NCBI RefSeq assembly: GCF_026191185.1
Contig: NZ_JAPHOV010000001.1
Coordinates: 801,001-865,000 of the forward strand
From: Legionella sp. PATHC032
Lineage (GTDB): Bacteria; Pseudomonadota; Gammaproteobacteria; Legionellales; Legionellaceae
Reading direction: 5' to 3'
Length of the DNA stretch: 64,000 nt
Part shown: positions 46,551 through 55,885 of the stretch, piece by piece
Layout of the letters: the number at the start of each line of letters is the position of its first letter
Position numbering within the stretch: the first letter of the stretch is position 1
Made by a program: the position numbers and the translations under genes
The notes under the pieces: generated by a model
Database searches by the model: none
What the model saw: only the letters and a program-made list of their open reading frames with translations
What the model was told of the DNA's origin: nothing

Positions 46551-47550
46551 TGTTTTTTTTATACTGTTATCTTTTGTTTGTACCAAACTATTTTGTGTTA
46601 TTGCACAAAATTCAAAGTTAATCGATAAACCCAATGACAGAACTCTGCATTTGAAACCAACGGTTAGAGGGGGAGGCATTGTATTTATTGGTTTGTCTTT
46701 ATTAATTTTACCTTTTATTTGGTACTTTACAGGTACGCTCTATAAAGAATCGGTGTTTTTATTGCTGTGCATTCTTTTAATAACCGGGGTCAGTTTTTTT
46801 GATGATATATACGATCTCCCTATCAAGATTAGGCTGGGAGTACAATGTATTGTCGCTTTCATTTTGGCTGTATCCATGAGACCAGAAAAACTGGATTTTA
46901 TACTTTTTTCGTTGAATCATAGCTATATCATAATTCCGTTCATTTTTTTCATAGTCATCTGGGCCATAAATCATTTTAATTTTATGGATGGTTTGGATGG
47001 CTTTTGTGCGTTACAGGCTATTTATTTACTTGCCTCCTATTTCATTTTATTTAATATGCATCATGCTTTGGTTTACCAGGATTTTTGTTGGATTTTAATA
47101 TGCAGTTTGATTGGATTTTTAATTTTTAATTTTCCTCCAGCAAGATTATTCATGGGGGATGTAGGTAGTGCTTCATTAGGACTAATCATTTTCTCAATGG
47201 CCTTGATTGCCCAACAAAAATACCAAATTCCTATCGTTTATTGGTTTATGCTAAACAGCCTTTTTCTTTTTGATTCTACAGTCACTTTATTGAGACGAAT
47301 CATGAATAAAGAGCGGTGGTTTGCTCCACACAAAAAACATGCTTATCAGAGATTAAAACAATTTGGAATGGATACCCGTTTCATATTGCTTGCTCAATTA
47401 CTAATGAATGGATTCATTGGATGTTTGGTGTTCTTGAGTTGGACACAGAAATTGACGATATTATGTGCATTATTCATGTTAACACTGATTTTATTTAGTT
47501 ATTATTTTATTGTTGAAAGAATATATCCGATGCATTTTCAAGCGCCTTAA
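46534..47550 (+). CDS. WecA/WbpL-family undecaprenyl-phosphate sugar-1-phosphate transferase
   Basis: A 338-residue polytopic membrane protein with about 10 helices. Its catalytic loops are NFMDGLDGFCALQ (the Asp-rich motif), PTVRGGGIVFIG, FFDDIYDLPIKIRLGVQ and ARLFMGDVGSASLG. It starts the lipid-linked glycan by adding an N-acetyl-amino-sugar-phosphate to undecaprenyl phosphate. A second ATG three codons on is possible. A T8 run follows the start within the first few codons. A palindromic repeat lies 9 bases after the stop. Confidence 0.9.
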   Translation: MNIMLSVFFILLSFVCTKLFCVIAQNSKLIDKPNDRTLHLKPTVRGGGIVFIGLSLLILPFIWYFTGTLYKESVFLLLCILLITGVSFFDDIYDLPIKIRLGVQCIVAFILAVSMRPEKLDFILFSLNHSYIIIPFIFFIVIWAINHFNFMDGLDGFCALQAIYLLASYFILFNMHHALVYQDFCWILICSLIGFLIFNFPPARLFMGDVGSASLGLIIFSMALIAQQKYQIPIVYWFMLNSLFLFDSTVTLLRRIMNKERWFAPHKKHAYQRLKQFGMDTRFILLAQLLMNGFIGCLVFLSWTQKLTILCALFMLTLILFSYYFIVERIYPMHFQAP

Positions 47551-47559
47551 CACAACTAT

Positions 47560-47630
47560 ATCCGCTTCCTTACGGACGCGGCTCGGTTTCGTGTCATTGT
47601 AATCCGAGCCGCGACCGTAAGGAAGCGGAT
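47560..47630. repeat. Long dispersed palindrome, copy 3
   Basis: Two 27-base arms (47560-47586 and 47604-47630), one mismatch, separated by 17 bases. It has the same family core as the copies at 11507 and 14953 (TCCGCTTCCTTACGG and GCGGCTCGG). The loop edges show this copy in the opposite orientation. It lies between convergent genes and can terminate both. Confidence 0.9.
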
Positions 47631-47722
47631 GTGGAACCCGGCATGAGAGTAAATCAAACGCAACTCTGGTATTTCACTATGAGTACATATTATCAAGACA
47701 TCAGTCTTAATTGTCTAACCCC

Positions 47723-49165
47723 CTAGAAAACAAAATAAATAAAGGGTTTTGTTGGTGAGAACATGAATATCATCAGCATCAACATGCCGAAGATATAACC
47801 GCATTTTTTAATCCAAAGTGGCTGAAGTGAGGAAAGAGTTTGAGTTTCAAATTTTTTTAACTGTGGTCCAATAAAGCATAATGCAGATAATGCAAGTAAA
47901 CCTAATACCGAATCAGTGTAACCAGTTGAAGAACGATTGATAGCAATTTCTTTTGCAATTCCTATTGGATTAAACATTTTTGTAATTAGCGTGTAAGCTT
48001 GGTCAAAAGAATTGGCTCTAAAGATAACCCATCCAACAACGACACATAAAAATGTAAAAGCAATAGATGCTATTCGATAATAGCTATTTGCCGGGGCAAT
48101 ATTTTTGTTTTTAAATTTATTACGATAGATGTGGTATATAGACAACAACATCCCGTGATAAGCTCCCCAGATGGCGTAATTCCAGGAGGCTCCGTGCCAT
48201 AATCCGGCAATGAACATTGTGACTATTAAGTTATTAACTGTTTTAATTAAAGTTCCTCGACTACCTCCAAAAGGAATGTATAAATAATCTCTAATCCAGA
48301 GTGAGAGACTGATATGCCATCGTTGCCAAAAATCACTGATATTAACTGCATTGTAAGGATGATTGAAATTAAGTGGCAGCTTTATATTGAAAAATAAGGA
48401 AACCCCTCTTGCAATATGGGTATAACCCAGAAAATCAAAATAAATTTGTACGGTAAACGCAATGGCAGCAAGCCATGATTCAAGATGAGTCGCGTTTTGA
48501 TAATTGTTAAATACGGAATCTACAATAGAGGCGACTCCGTCTGCTATGACTAATTTAAAAATAAAACCGTATAAAACCAGTCTTAATCCTTCATTAATTC
48601 GGGAGAACTCTGGTAGCTCAATAGTGCTTTCATATTGTTGATAAATTTCTTTATAACGGACAATAGGCCCTGAAATCAGGTGGGGGAAATACATAATATA
48701 AAAATTATAATTTAACCAGTTGCTTGCTGGTTTTTCTCCTCTGTAGATATCTACAATGTAACTGATCGCTTCGAAAGTATAAAATGAAACGCCTAAGGGC
48801 AGGATGATATGAACCGCTTTGGGTATTGGTAAATCGATACCAATAAGAGCGCCTAGCGTATTCGCGTTGTCCAAAAAAAAGTTGGCATATTTGAAATAGA
48901 TCAAAATCGAGCAATTAATAAAAATAGATAGAGTAAGAAACAGCTTTTTTAATTGCTTAGACGTCGTATTATGAATTCTGTTCCCTAAATAATAATCTAC
49001 AGAGGTAGAAAAAAGTATGATACTAATCAGCGGAACACTCCATGTGCCATAAAACACATAACTGCAAATCAATATAAAATATTTTCGATAATAAGCACTT
49101 ATCAAGAAGAAGACAGTCAATGAGAGGCCTAAAAATATAATAAATTGAAAGGTTGCAAAGTTCAT
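47723..49165 (-). CDS. MBOAT-family O-acyltransferase (AlgI-like)
   Basis: A 480-residue membrane protein with about ten helices. The catalytic His is in FIAGLWHGASWNYAIWGAYHG, and NFNHPYNAVNISDFWQRWHISLS-type motif (seen as NAVNISDFWQRWHISLS) is diagnostic for polysaccharide O-acetyltransferases of the AlgI/PatA type. It transfers acyl groups to export-side acceptors, working with the partner encoded directly upstream (4-base overlap). It is the only LPS-region unit on the minus strand, hence probably an inserted cassette. This is not Lag-1, the other Legionella O-acetyltransferase, which is not in this window. Confidence 0.9.
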   Translation of the reverse strand: MNFATFQFIIFLGLSLTVFFLISAYYRKYFILICSYVFYGTWSVPLISIILFSTSVDYYLGNRIHNTTSKQLKKLFLTLSIFINCSILIYFKYANFFLDNANTLGALIGIDLPIPKAVHIILPLGVSFYTFEAISYIVDIYRGEKPASNWLNYNFYIMYFPHLISGPIVRYKEIYQQYESTIELPEFSRINEGLRLVLYGFIFKLVIADGVASIVDSVFNNYQNATHLESWLAAIAFTVQIYFDFLGYTHIARGVSLFFNIKLPLNFNHPYNAVNISDFWQRWHISLSLWIRDYLYIPFGGSRGTLIKTVNNLIVTMFIAGLWHGASWNYAIWGAYHGMLLSIYHIYRNKFKNKNIAPANSYYRIASIAFTFLCVVVGWVIFRANSFDQAYTLITKMFNPIGIAKEIAINRSSTGYTDSVLGLLALSALCFIGPQLKKFETQTLSSLQPLWIKKCGYIFGMLMLMIFMFSPTKPFIYFVF

Positions 49166-50319
49166 GATTTATCCTCATGAGATTTTTTCATGTAATCATA
49201 TATTTCTGCATCCAGATAACCCTCCGGATAGATATAATCCTTGTTTAGGATTTTATTTGCCAGAAGTTTGGTTACTTTTGATGCACCGAGAACATTCATA
49301 TGAACCGGATCTTGAAAATTCTCCGGGTCTTGTAATTCTTCGAATAAATTGACGAAAGCAATTTTTTTCTTCTCCGCAAACCGTTTAATTTTGTCAACGA
49401 TCAACTGATTTTGGGGCACATTGAGCTTGTCATGAACTTTACGCATTAATGGTTGGTATAAGGGCATTAGAACAAGAACTACTTTAGTTTGATGGTTATT
49501 GAATTCATCTATGAAACTCTCTAGCCTGTCTGTACCTAACTGATAATGAATGTAATCTCTTTCATAAGTTTTCACCATGGCATTGTATAAATAATCAGAG
49601 TTAGCAGACTCAGAAGTCATGACATTAAAAATAGGTGAAAAACCTACTACAGACACAGGTTGATGATTATAAATTAAATTGGTTAATCGTGATTTTGATG
49701 TATGCAATAATGTCTTATCGCTGTTATTAATTTGCTGATGGTAAAAATTCAGTAATCGTAAAAAGTAGAACTTGCTTGCCAATTTACAATATATTTTTGT
49801 AGAAATCGCATGTGTATCCTTTATTTCACAGCGAGTATAGTAATCAGAAACATTATCATCCCATAACTTTAAAGGTGTTTTGCCTGCAGAAGTGGGCATA
49901 GAAAAGTTATCAACATTAAGTATATGCACAGGTACATCGATAATAACCAGTTTTGGATTTACCTTTCTTTTTAGGAGATATTTATAGAGCGCTAATTGCT
50001 CTTCCAGATTTCCTCCTTCAAGCCCTAAATTATAAGTAGGGTATGCTATAGAAAGCTTCTCAGCCAGGGATGAGGAAAAAAGTTCTGGATAAAAATTTCT
50101 GGCAATAATTGAATCACCTATTCCAACAATACCACCATAGATTGTGTCCGCTATTAGAAATTTTTGATCGCGATTAAACCAGCTTCCAAATGGGGCAATA
50201 GATGTGACTGCTACCCATCTGGAAAATAATTCAATTGGGACAAATACGAGGACAAATAAAAATGAAGTCAACATTAATCTTTTTAACAGGTAATTACGAT
50301 AAATTTTTGATTTATTCAT
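49162..50319 (-). CDS. SGNH-type O-acyltransferase partner (AlgJ/AlgX-like)
   Basis: A 385-residue protein with one N-terminal membrane helix (about 12-30) and a periplasmic SGNH-fold domain. The GDS motif is GIGDSIIARNF (about residue 67), with an Asn in NLGLEGGN, and Asp/His in DPVHMNVLGAS near the C-terminus. With the MBOAT protein it forms the usual pair: the MBOAT relays acetyl groups and the SGNH protein transfers them onto the glycan. It is the first gene of the minus-strand pair. Confidence 0.85.
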   Translation of the reverse strand: MNKSKIYRNYLLKRLMLTSFLFVLVFVPIELFSRWVAVTSIAPFGSWFNRDQKFLIADTIYGGIVGIGDSIIARNFYPELFSSSLAEKLSIAYPTYNLGLEGGNLEEQLALYKYLLKRKVNPKLVIIDVPVHILNVDNFSMPTSAGKTPLKLWDDNVSDYYTRCEIKDTHAISTKIYCKLASKFYFLRLLNFYHQQINNSDKTLLHTSKSRLTNLIYNHQPVSVVGFSPIFNVMTSESANSDYLYNAMVKTYERDYIHYQLGTDRLESFIDEFNNHQTKVVLVLMPLYQPLMRKVHDKLNVPQNQLIVDKIKRFAEKKKIAFVNLFEELQDPENFQDPVHMNVLGASKVTKLLANKILNKDYIYPEGYLDAEIYDYMKKSHEDKS

Positions 50320-50750
50320 GTTATAGAAGTAAGCTATTATTAGTCATTATACTCAAATCATTGCAATTGTATTCTAATAAAAATGTTCAATTTATTCGCT
50401 TTGAATGTTTTTTAAATATTAGTTGCCGATGAATTTTATCAGATATTAAATATTTAGCTACAAAGTCACAGTTTGTTTCGAATATAGTTAGATATTCCAA
50501 GATTGATCTAGTACTCGAATCAATTTTTTTGCCAAACTGTATCCTTGAATAGGAATATGAGCGTCGAGATGGAATTATTCAGAGTTAATTTATTTTGTAT
50601 AGGGCAATCAACAAACTTCCATTTTTTACAGTGTAATCTTGAGAATAACACTATCGTATATCCTTATTGAGATATTGCTCGCAAAACTGCAAGTGATCAT
50701 TTTGATATTCGGATTTCCCTGAACCAGACGCTTTACAAGCTTTAAGAAAT
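50320..50750. other. Intergenic region between divergent genes
   Basis: 431 AT-rich bases between the SGNH gene (minus) and the transferase gene at 50751. It must hold divergent promoters, but no convincing box pair stands out. No RNA gene, repeat or coherent open frame is visible. Confidence 0.6.
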
Positions 50751-52502
50751 ATGAAAGTATGCCTAGTTATTTTAAAGCTAACAATCGATATGAATATTTC
50801 TCATGATCAACCCTCTAAAATATTACTCGTAGTTCAACGATTGTCTGATTTTGTTGAGATGAAGAGGGCAGCTACCGGCTTGAAACAATTTGGTTATAAA
50901 TGCTTTATTCTTTTTTGTGGAGTTGAGTCACCACACCATGATTCAATCGTATTGAAAGAAATTGAAAAAAGCATTGTTATTGGGGAAGTAGACGGAGTAG
51001 AAATATTTGAAAACAAATCGTTAGTCACTGCTAAAAAATCAAGAAATAATACTCAGGAGTCAAATCCACAAAATATCAGAACAAAATGGAATGCTATTAA
51101 GAGTATGAGTCCCAAATTGGGTGTTTTAGGGGGGGGGGAGCATAAAGAGAAAGGATATAAAAACTCTAGAGGTAAACTAGCAAGATTAAAAATTAAAACA
51201 CTTAAAGCTCTGATCATAAAAGCACATATTTTGTTATTAAAGATTAAGAAATTTAAAGTTTTATTGTTTCCTTTATTTCTGATAGTTAAATGTATTAATT
51301 TTTTTAAACGCAATCATTATAAACTATATTCCAGAATTCATGGGTATTTTAATTGGGGTTTGAATTTAATTAACTCACCTATGGTCTATGTGCCCAGAAT
51401 CTATAGATATAATTATTGCCAATTCCAAAATATACTAAAAGCAGGCCAGTATAATTTAATTATTTTACCTGAAGATATTGTAGGTAATATCACCCCGCTA
51501 ATAATAAAATCTGGCCATTCATTAAAAATTCCCAGTTTAATTCTTCCTTATACCATTGCAAATCAAAGTGAAGCATTTCAAGCACTAAAAGATCGGGATG
51601 AATTTCAAGTAAAGTATCATACTTTTAATAAGATAATTGGGCTTTTTTGTCGTTCTTGGGTAATGAAAGATGATACTCGAAAAGTTTTAAGATTACCTGC
51701 GGAGCATGTACTCGGCCATCTGATAACCAGAGCTTCACCTCCCGACCCATGGATGATGAACAGCGGATATGCTAATATAATCGCCATCGAAAACGAGAAA
51801 ATGTTTGAGTACTATCGTAACAGTGGAATACCTGCCTCAAAAATGAAAATTACCGGCGCTTGTTATGATGATAACTTAGCTTATTATTACTTGAATAAAA
51901 AAGATGAAAGAAAAAAACTATACAGGGAGTTGGGTATAGAAAATAATAAACCTTTTTTCTTGCTGGGTGGTTTTCCAAACCAAATTACGGCAAATCCCCC
52001 TCGATTTGATTTTAAAGATGCGGAAGATGCAGTAAATTTTATTGTGGATTGTATTGAAGTATTTAAACAGGACTATGAAATTATTTTTCGACCACATCCA
52101 AATTATTTAGAATTGTCTGATCTTTTTGCGAAAAAAAATATCTTGGTAACCCAGATAGATACCGCTCGATTGGTGGCTTTATCTGATATCTATTTGGCTT
52201 TTGCTTCAGCAACGATTCGTTGGGCCATAGCATGTGGTATTCCAACTATTAATTACGATATGTTTTATTATGATTTTTCAGATTATAAAAACGTTAATGG
52301 TGTGCTGAATGCATGCACTAAAGAAGAGTTCAAGCTAGCTGTGAATACTATGAAACAGCTGGAACACTTTATGGTTATTAAGAAACAACTAGACACAGAA
52401 AAGAGAAAATGGGGTAATTTGGATGGAAAGTCCACCCACAGAATTAATGATTTGGTTAAGGAATTAATTCATCTTAAAAAAGTACATCGAAAAGCGTCTT
52501 AA
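50751..52502 (+). CDS. Large predicted surface-glycan transferase, paralogue of 37801-39483, with internal G10 tract
   Basis: A 583-residue protein similar in design to the protein at 37801: N-terminal ILLVVQRLSDFVEMKRAA, then a basic, Lys-rich region, then YNLIILPEDI, PWMMNSGYANIIAIENEKM and ITGACYDDNLAYYY, and a C-terminal IYLAFASATIRWAIACGIP. A likely GT-B-like transferase of the O-chain. The start is uncertain: the ATG at 50751 has no clear ribosome site, and Met14 at 50790 is the alternative. The run of ten G at residue 126-129 would switch the gene off if it slips by one base. Confidence 0.6.
   Translation: MKVCLVILKLTIDMNISHDQPSKILLVVQRLSDFVEMKRAATGLKQFGYKCFILFCGVESPHHDSIVLKEIEKSIVIGEVDGVEIFENKSLVTAKKSRNNTQESNPQNIRTKWNAIKSMSPKLGVLGGGEHKEKGYKNSRGKLARLKIKTLKALIIKAHILLLKIKKFKVLLFPLFLIVKCINFFKRNHYKLYSRIHGYFNWGLNLINSPMVYVPRIYRYNYCQFQNILKAGQYNLIILPEDIVGNITPLIIKSGHSLKIPSLILPYTIANQSEAFQALKDRDEFQVKYHTFNKIIGLFCRSWVMKDDTRKVLRLPAEHVLGHLITRASPPDPWMMNSGYANIIAIENEKMFEYYRNSGIPASKMKITGACYDDNLAYYYLNKKDERKKLYRELGIENNKPFFLLGGFPNQITANPPRFDFKDAEDAVNFIVDCIEVFKQDYEIIFRPHPNYLELSDLFAKKNILVTQIDTARLVALSDIYLAFASATIRWAIACGIPTINYDMFYYDFSDYKNVNGVLNACTKEEFKLAVNTMKQLEHFMVIKKQLDTEKRKWGNLDGKSTHRINDLVKELIHLKKVHRKAS
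51129..51138 (+). repeat. Poly-G tract (G10) inside a coding sequence
   Basis: Ten consecutive G residues lie within the gene at 50751-52502, encoding three glycines followed by Glu in frame (VLGGGE). Such a run is exceptional in this AT-rich region and is the classical substrate for slipped-strand phase variation. A change of one base would shift the frame after residue 126. Confidence 0.85.
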
Positions 52503-52521
52503 CTTTTTAGCAAGGGTGATT

Positions 52522-53469
52522 ATGAAGAATTTAAATGTTGCAATAATTGGTGCCGGTCGAATGGGGCGTGAGCATATTAAAGCGTTTCAAGCTGTCCCTG
52601 GAGTTCAAGTAACTGGTTTATTAAGTAGAACATACGAAAAGGCTGCTGCTTTAGCGAATGAATTTGATATTCCTTATGTTGCAAATTCCATTGAAGAACT
52701 AAATAAACATACTAAAGCTGATTTGGTAGTGGTTGCAGTTCCTGAGCTTGAAGCCAATCAAGTGGCTAAAAAATGTTTTCAATATCATTGGGCTGTGCTG
52801 TTGGAAAAACCAGCCGGATATGATTTGATGGATGCTCATGATATTGCTGAAGCAGCATTAACAGCAAACGGCCCAATCTATGTGGGCTTGAATAGAAGAT
52901 TTTATTGCAGTTCAATACAAATTCGTAAAGATCTTGATTCAAAGAGTGTTGATAAGAGATTTATCCATATTCAGGATCAACAGAGTTTTGAAGAAGCAAG
53001 AGCTTGCCTGCACCCAGAAAAAGTTGTTCAAAAATTTATGTATGCTAATTCAATCCATACCATCGATTTAATTCGATTTTTTGCAAGAGGTGAAGTAACC
53101 AAAGTAGTTCCGGTTGCGCCCTGGAAAAAGGAGCAAACAGAAATCGTAATCAGTTATGTTGAGTTTGATAGTGGAGATCGTGCATTATATGAATGCATTT
53201 GGAAAGGGCCAGGTCCTTGGGCATGTAGTGTAAGTACACCAAGTATCCGTTGGACAATGCAGCCACTTGAAAAGGCTCGCTATCAAAATGCCAATGAAAG
53301 AATCGTCCATGATTTAACATTGGATGATATCGATCAACAATTTAAAGCAGGATTTTATAAACAGGCTGAAGAGGTTTGCAAAGGGGTGCGTGGTCAAGAG
53401 AGTCATGCGATATCATTGGCAGACAGTTTAAAAACGATGGATTTGATTCATCAAATTTATGGTGAATAA
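52522..53469 (+). CDS. Gfo/Idh/MocA-family oxidoreductase
   Basis: A 315-residue NAD(P)-dependent sugar dehydrogenase-like protein. The Rossmann motif is VAIIGAGRMGREHIKAF. VVVAVPELEANQ and LEKPAGYDLMDA (EKP motif) are family marks, with a C-terminal alpha/beta domain holding the probable catalytic His in NSIHTIDLIRFFARG. The start is ATG at 52522, after AAGGGTGATT; an in-frame GTG two codons upstream is less likely. Its substrate in the LPS context is unknown. Confidence 0.85.
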   Translation: MKNLNVAIIGAGRMGREHIKAFQAVPGVQVTGLLSRTYEKAAALANEFDIPYVANSIEELNKHTKADLVVVAVPELEANQVAKKCFQYHWAVLLEKPAGYDLMDAHDIAEAALTANGPIYVGLNRRFYCSSIQIRKDLDSKSVDKRFIHIQDQQSFEEARACLHPEKVVQKFMYANSIHTIDLIRFFARGEVTKVVPVAPWKKEQTEIVISYVEFDSGDRALYECIWKGPGPWACSVSTPSIRWTMQPLEKARYQNANERIVHDLTLDDIDQQFKAGFYKQAEEVCKGVRGQESHAISLADSLKTMDLIHQIYGE

Positions 53470-53804
53470 CTACAAAACTGTTAAGAATTGCCTTACAAAT
53501 TTTAAGTGTTATCCCCGGCTTTGAGCTGGGGGGAAACAATCTTACCCAAAGATCTTGAAAGTAGTATGCGTAAAGAGTTGCATGAAGATTTTTGAAATCT
53601 CACTAGAATTATTAATACATACCAAATCTAATGAAAATAGTTTGATTAATATCGATGATTTTATGAGATTATGCATTGATTTTGTGCCCAGCCCAAATTA
53701 CTTTACTAACAATTTAATACATGCAAATCCGCGTTTTGTTAGGATAAAATTAGTAAATTGTATTAGCACAAATTATTAATGAATATTATTGGAGATTCCC
53801 TTTA
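53470..53804. other. Intergenic region before the second amidotransferase
   Basis: 335 AT-rich bases. TAAAAT at 53745-53750 could be a -10 element, with no good -35. A 74-codon open frame from a TTG at 53555 has no ribosome site and no recognisable features, so I do not call it. No structured repeat or RNA gene is evident. Confidence 0.6.
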
Positions 53805-55106
53805 ATGATTACTTATCCAGGAGAGGTTAACCTTGCTAAATACAAACTTGATAGTAAACCGGAAGAGGTATTTTATGGTTTACCGAGTGATGTTATGTTT
53901 TGCAGTAAATGCACATACAGCAACCAAAAGCCTAATTCTGAAAAAGAATACAAACACACGATTGACGCGAAGAAGCCGACTATCAATTTTGATGAAGAAG
54001 GAGTTTGTTCAGCATGCCGAGTAGCGGAGAAGAAAAAGGCGGTGGATTGGGATCAAAGAAAGAGGGAATTAAAAGAGTTATGTGATAAATATCGGAGCAA
54101 GACGGGTCATTACGATTGCCTTATTCCTGGTTCAGGCGGGAAGGACAGTTTTTACACGGCGTATATGTTGAAATATGAATATGGAATGAATCCCTTGACA
54201 GTGACTTGGGCTCCCCATATTTATACGTCCTGGGGGTGGAATAATTTCCAGGCATGGATACATGCCGGATTTGACAATTATCTGTTTACTCCCAATGGTC
54301 AAGTGCATAGATTGCTTACCAGATTAGCACTGGAAAAGTTATATCACCCGTTTCAACCATTTATTCTTGGTCAAATGTACTATCCGCCAAAAATTGCAAT
54401 GGATTTGAATATACCATTGGTGTTTTATGGAGAGAATCCATCAGAATATGGTAATAATGCCAAGGAAAATGAAAAAGCGACGAAGGACATCAGTTATTTC
54501 ACGGCGAATGATATTTCCAATATTTATCTTTCTGGGATATCAGCGCTTGAGTTGAAGGAAGAGTTTGGTTTAACTGAAGTAGAGCTACAGCCATATATAC
54601 CACCTAATCCCAACAGACTTGTTGAGAAAAAGATAGAGGTACAATATCTGGGATATTATTTACCATGGCATCCGCAAGAATGTTATTACTTTGCTGTAAA
54701 TCATGGTGGATTTACGCCTTCTCCTGAGCGGACAGCGGGTACCTATAGTAAATACAGTGGCATAGACGATAAGATTGATGATTTGCACTACTACACCACC
54801 TTTATCAAATTTGGAATTGGTCGAGCCACTTACGACAGTTCTCAGGAAATTCGTAATGGGGAGTTAGTCCGTGAGGAGGGAGTTGCTTTAGTAAGGCGTT
54901 TTGATGGTGAATACCCGGAGCGTTTTGAAAAGGAAAATTTTGAATATTTAAGCATTGATTCAAAAAAATTACCCATAGCGGCTAAGCAATTTGAGCAACC
55001 TAAAATGGATAGGGAATATTTTGAGAGATTGACTAATCATTTTAGATCACCGCATCTTTGGGCTTTTGATAATGGACAGTGGGTGTTGAGACATAGAGTT
55101 TCTTAA
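53805..55106 (+). CDS. N-acetyl sugar amidotransferase, second copy
   Basis: A 433-residue PP-loop enzyme, clearly paralogous to the protein at 27727-29076: same CSKC and CSAC cysteine pairs (near residues 33 and 68), same LIPGSGGKDSFYTAY loop, GYYLPWHPQECYYFAVNHGG and GIGRATYDSSQEIRNG. It lacks adjacent HisF/HisH-like genes, so it must share the first set or use free ammonia. Different flanking genes (acetyltransferase, deacetylase, PseG-like, NeuB-like) suggest it acts on a different sugar from the first copy. Confidence 0.9.
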   Translation: MITYPGEVNLAKYKLDSKPEEVFYGLPSDVMFCSKCTYSNQKPNSEKEYKHTIDAKKPTINFDEEGVCSACRVAEKKKAVDWDQRKRELKELCDKYRSKTGHYDCLIPGSGGKDSFYTAYMLKYEYGMNPLTVTWAPHIYTSWGWNNFQAWIHAGFDNYLFTPNGQVHRLLTRLALEKLYHPFQPFILGQMYYPPKIAMDLNIPLVFYGENPSEYGNNAKENEKATKDISYFTANDISNIYLSGISALELKEEFGLTEVELQPYIPPNPNRLVEKKIEVQYLGYYLPWHPQECYYFAVNHGGFTPSPERTAGTYSKYSGIDDKIDDLHYYTTFIKFGIGRATYDSSQEIRNGELVREEGVALVRRFDGEYPERFEKENFEYLSIDSKKLPIAAKQFEQPKMDREYFERLTNHFRSPHLWAFDNGQWVLRHRVS

Positions 55107-55154
55107 TGGGAAAAATATGAAAAATTGTTGAATTACAAAAGATGATTACAATAT

Positions 55155-55799
55155 ATGCAAATTGAAATTACTATTAATCAACTTATGTCTCTAGTAATAA
55201 AGCAATTAGAGACCTTGTTTTTTCTTGAGGATGAAGAAAAAAAGATTGTTTCTGATGTGATTGGATATGCACTTAAACGTTGTGAGTTTTGTTTTTCAAA
55301 TACAGAGAATAAGTATTACAAAAAAAACGATAAAACATACTTTAATCCATACCACTCTGGCCAGTATACTATTTTCTTATATTATTTATCTAATTCATTA
55401 TTTGAATATTTCCCTAATCTTACCTCGCTTGCTGATCGGATTTACTATTTAAATAAAGCCCTCAATGGATTGGATTTGTTTTATGAAGTTAAAATGCCAG
55501 CAATTTTTATGTTGGATCATCCTGTTGGTAGCGTTTTAGGACGAGCAAGGTACGGTGATTATTTTGAGTTTAGTCAAAATTGCACTGTTGGAAATAATAA
55601 AGGTGTTTATCCAATAATCGGTAATCATGTGCGTATGCAGTCGGGGGCCAAAATTGTGGGTGATTGTAACATAGGTAATAATGTGGTGCTGGCGGCAAAC
55701 ACATATGTTAAAGATACAAACATCGAAGATAATTCTGTGGTTTTTGGAAGTTCACCTAATCTGATTGTTAAGCCCATATCCACAATAAATCAATTCTAA
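55155..55799 (+). CDS. Hexapeptide-repeat O/N-acetyltransferase (CysE-like)
   Basis: A 214-residue protein with an N-terminal helical part (about 1-110) and a left-handed beta-helix C-terminus (about 120-205). Features include IFMLDHPVGSVLGRARYGDY, FEFSQNCTVGNNKG and VKDTNIEDNSVVFGSSPN. The DHP and G-rich turns resemble serine acetyltransferase and sugar acetyltransferases. The acceptor is unknown; its neighbours suggest an amino sugar. Confidence 0.8.
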   Translation: MQIEITINQLMSLVIKQLETLFFLEDEEKKIVSDVIGYALKRCEFCFSNTENKYYKKNDKTYFNPYHSGQYTIFLYYLSNSLFEYFPNLTSLADRIYYLNKALNGLDLFYEVKMPAIFMLDHPVGSVLGRARYGDYFEFSQNCTVGNNKGVYPIIGNHVRMQSGAKIVGDCNIGNNVVLAANTYVKDTNIEDNSVVFGSSPNLIVKPISTINQF

Positions 55800-55885
55800 A
55801 TTTTAACATCATGATATTCTTTTGTTTACTTTTAGTTAAGGTTTAATCGTGCTAATCTCTAGTCTTTATCCGTAAGTTATCTAAA

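Noticed and set aside
53555-53779. 74-codon open frame between the oxidoreductase and second amidotransferase.
   Set aside because: It begins with TTG, has no ribosome site, and no recognisable protein features; probably chance in AT-rich DNA.
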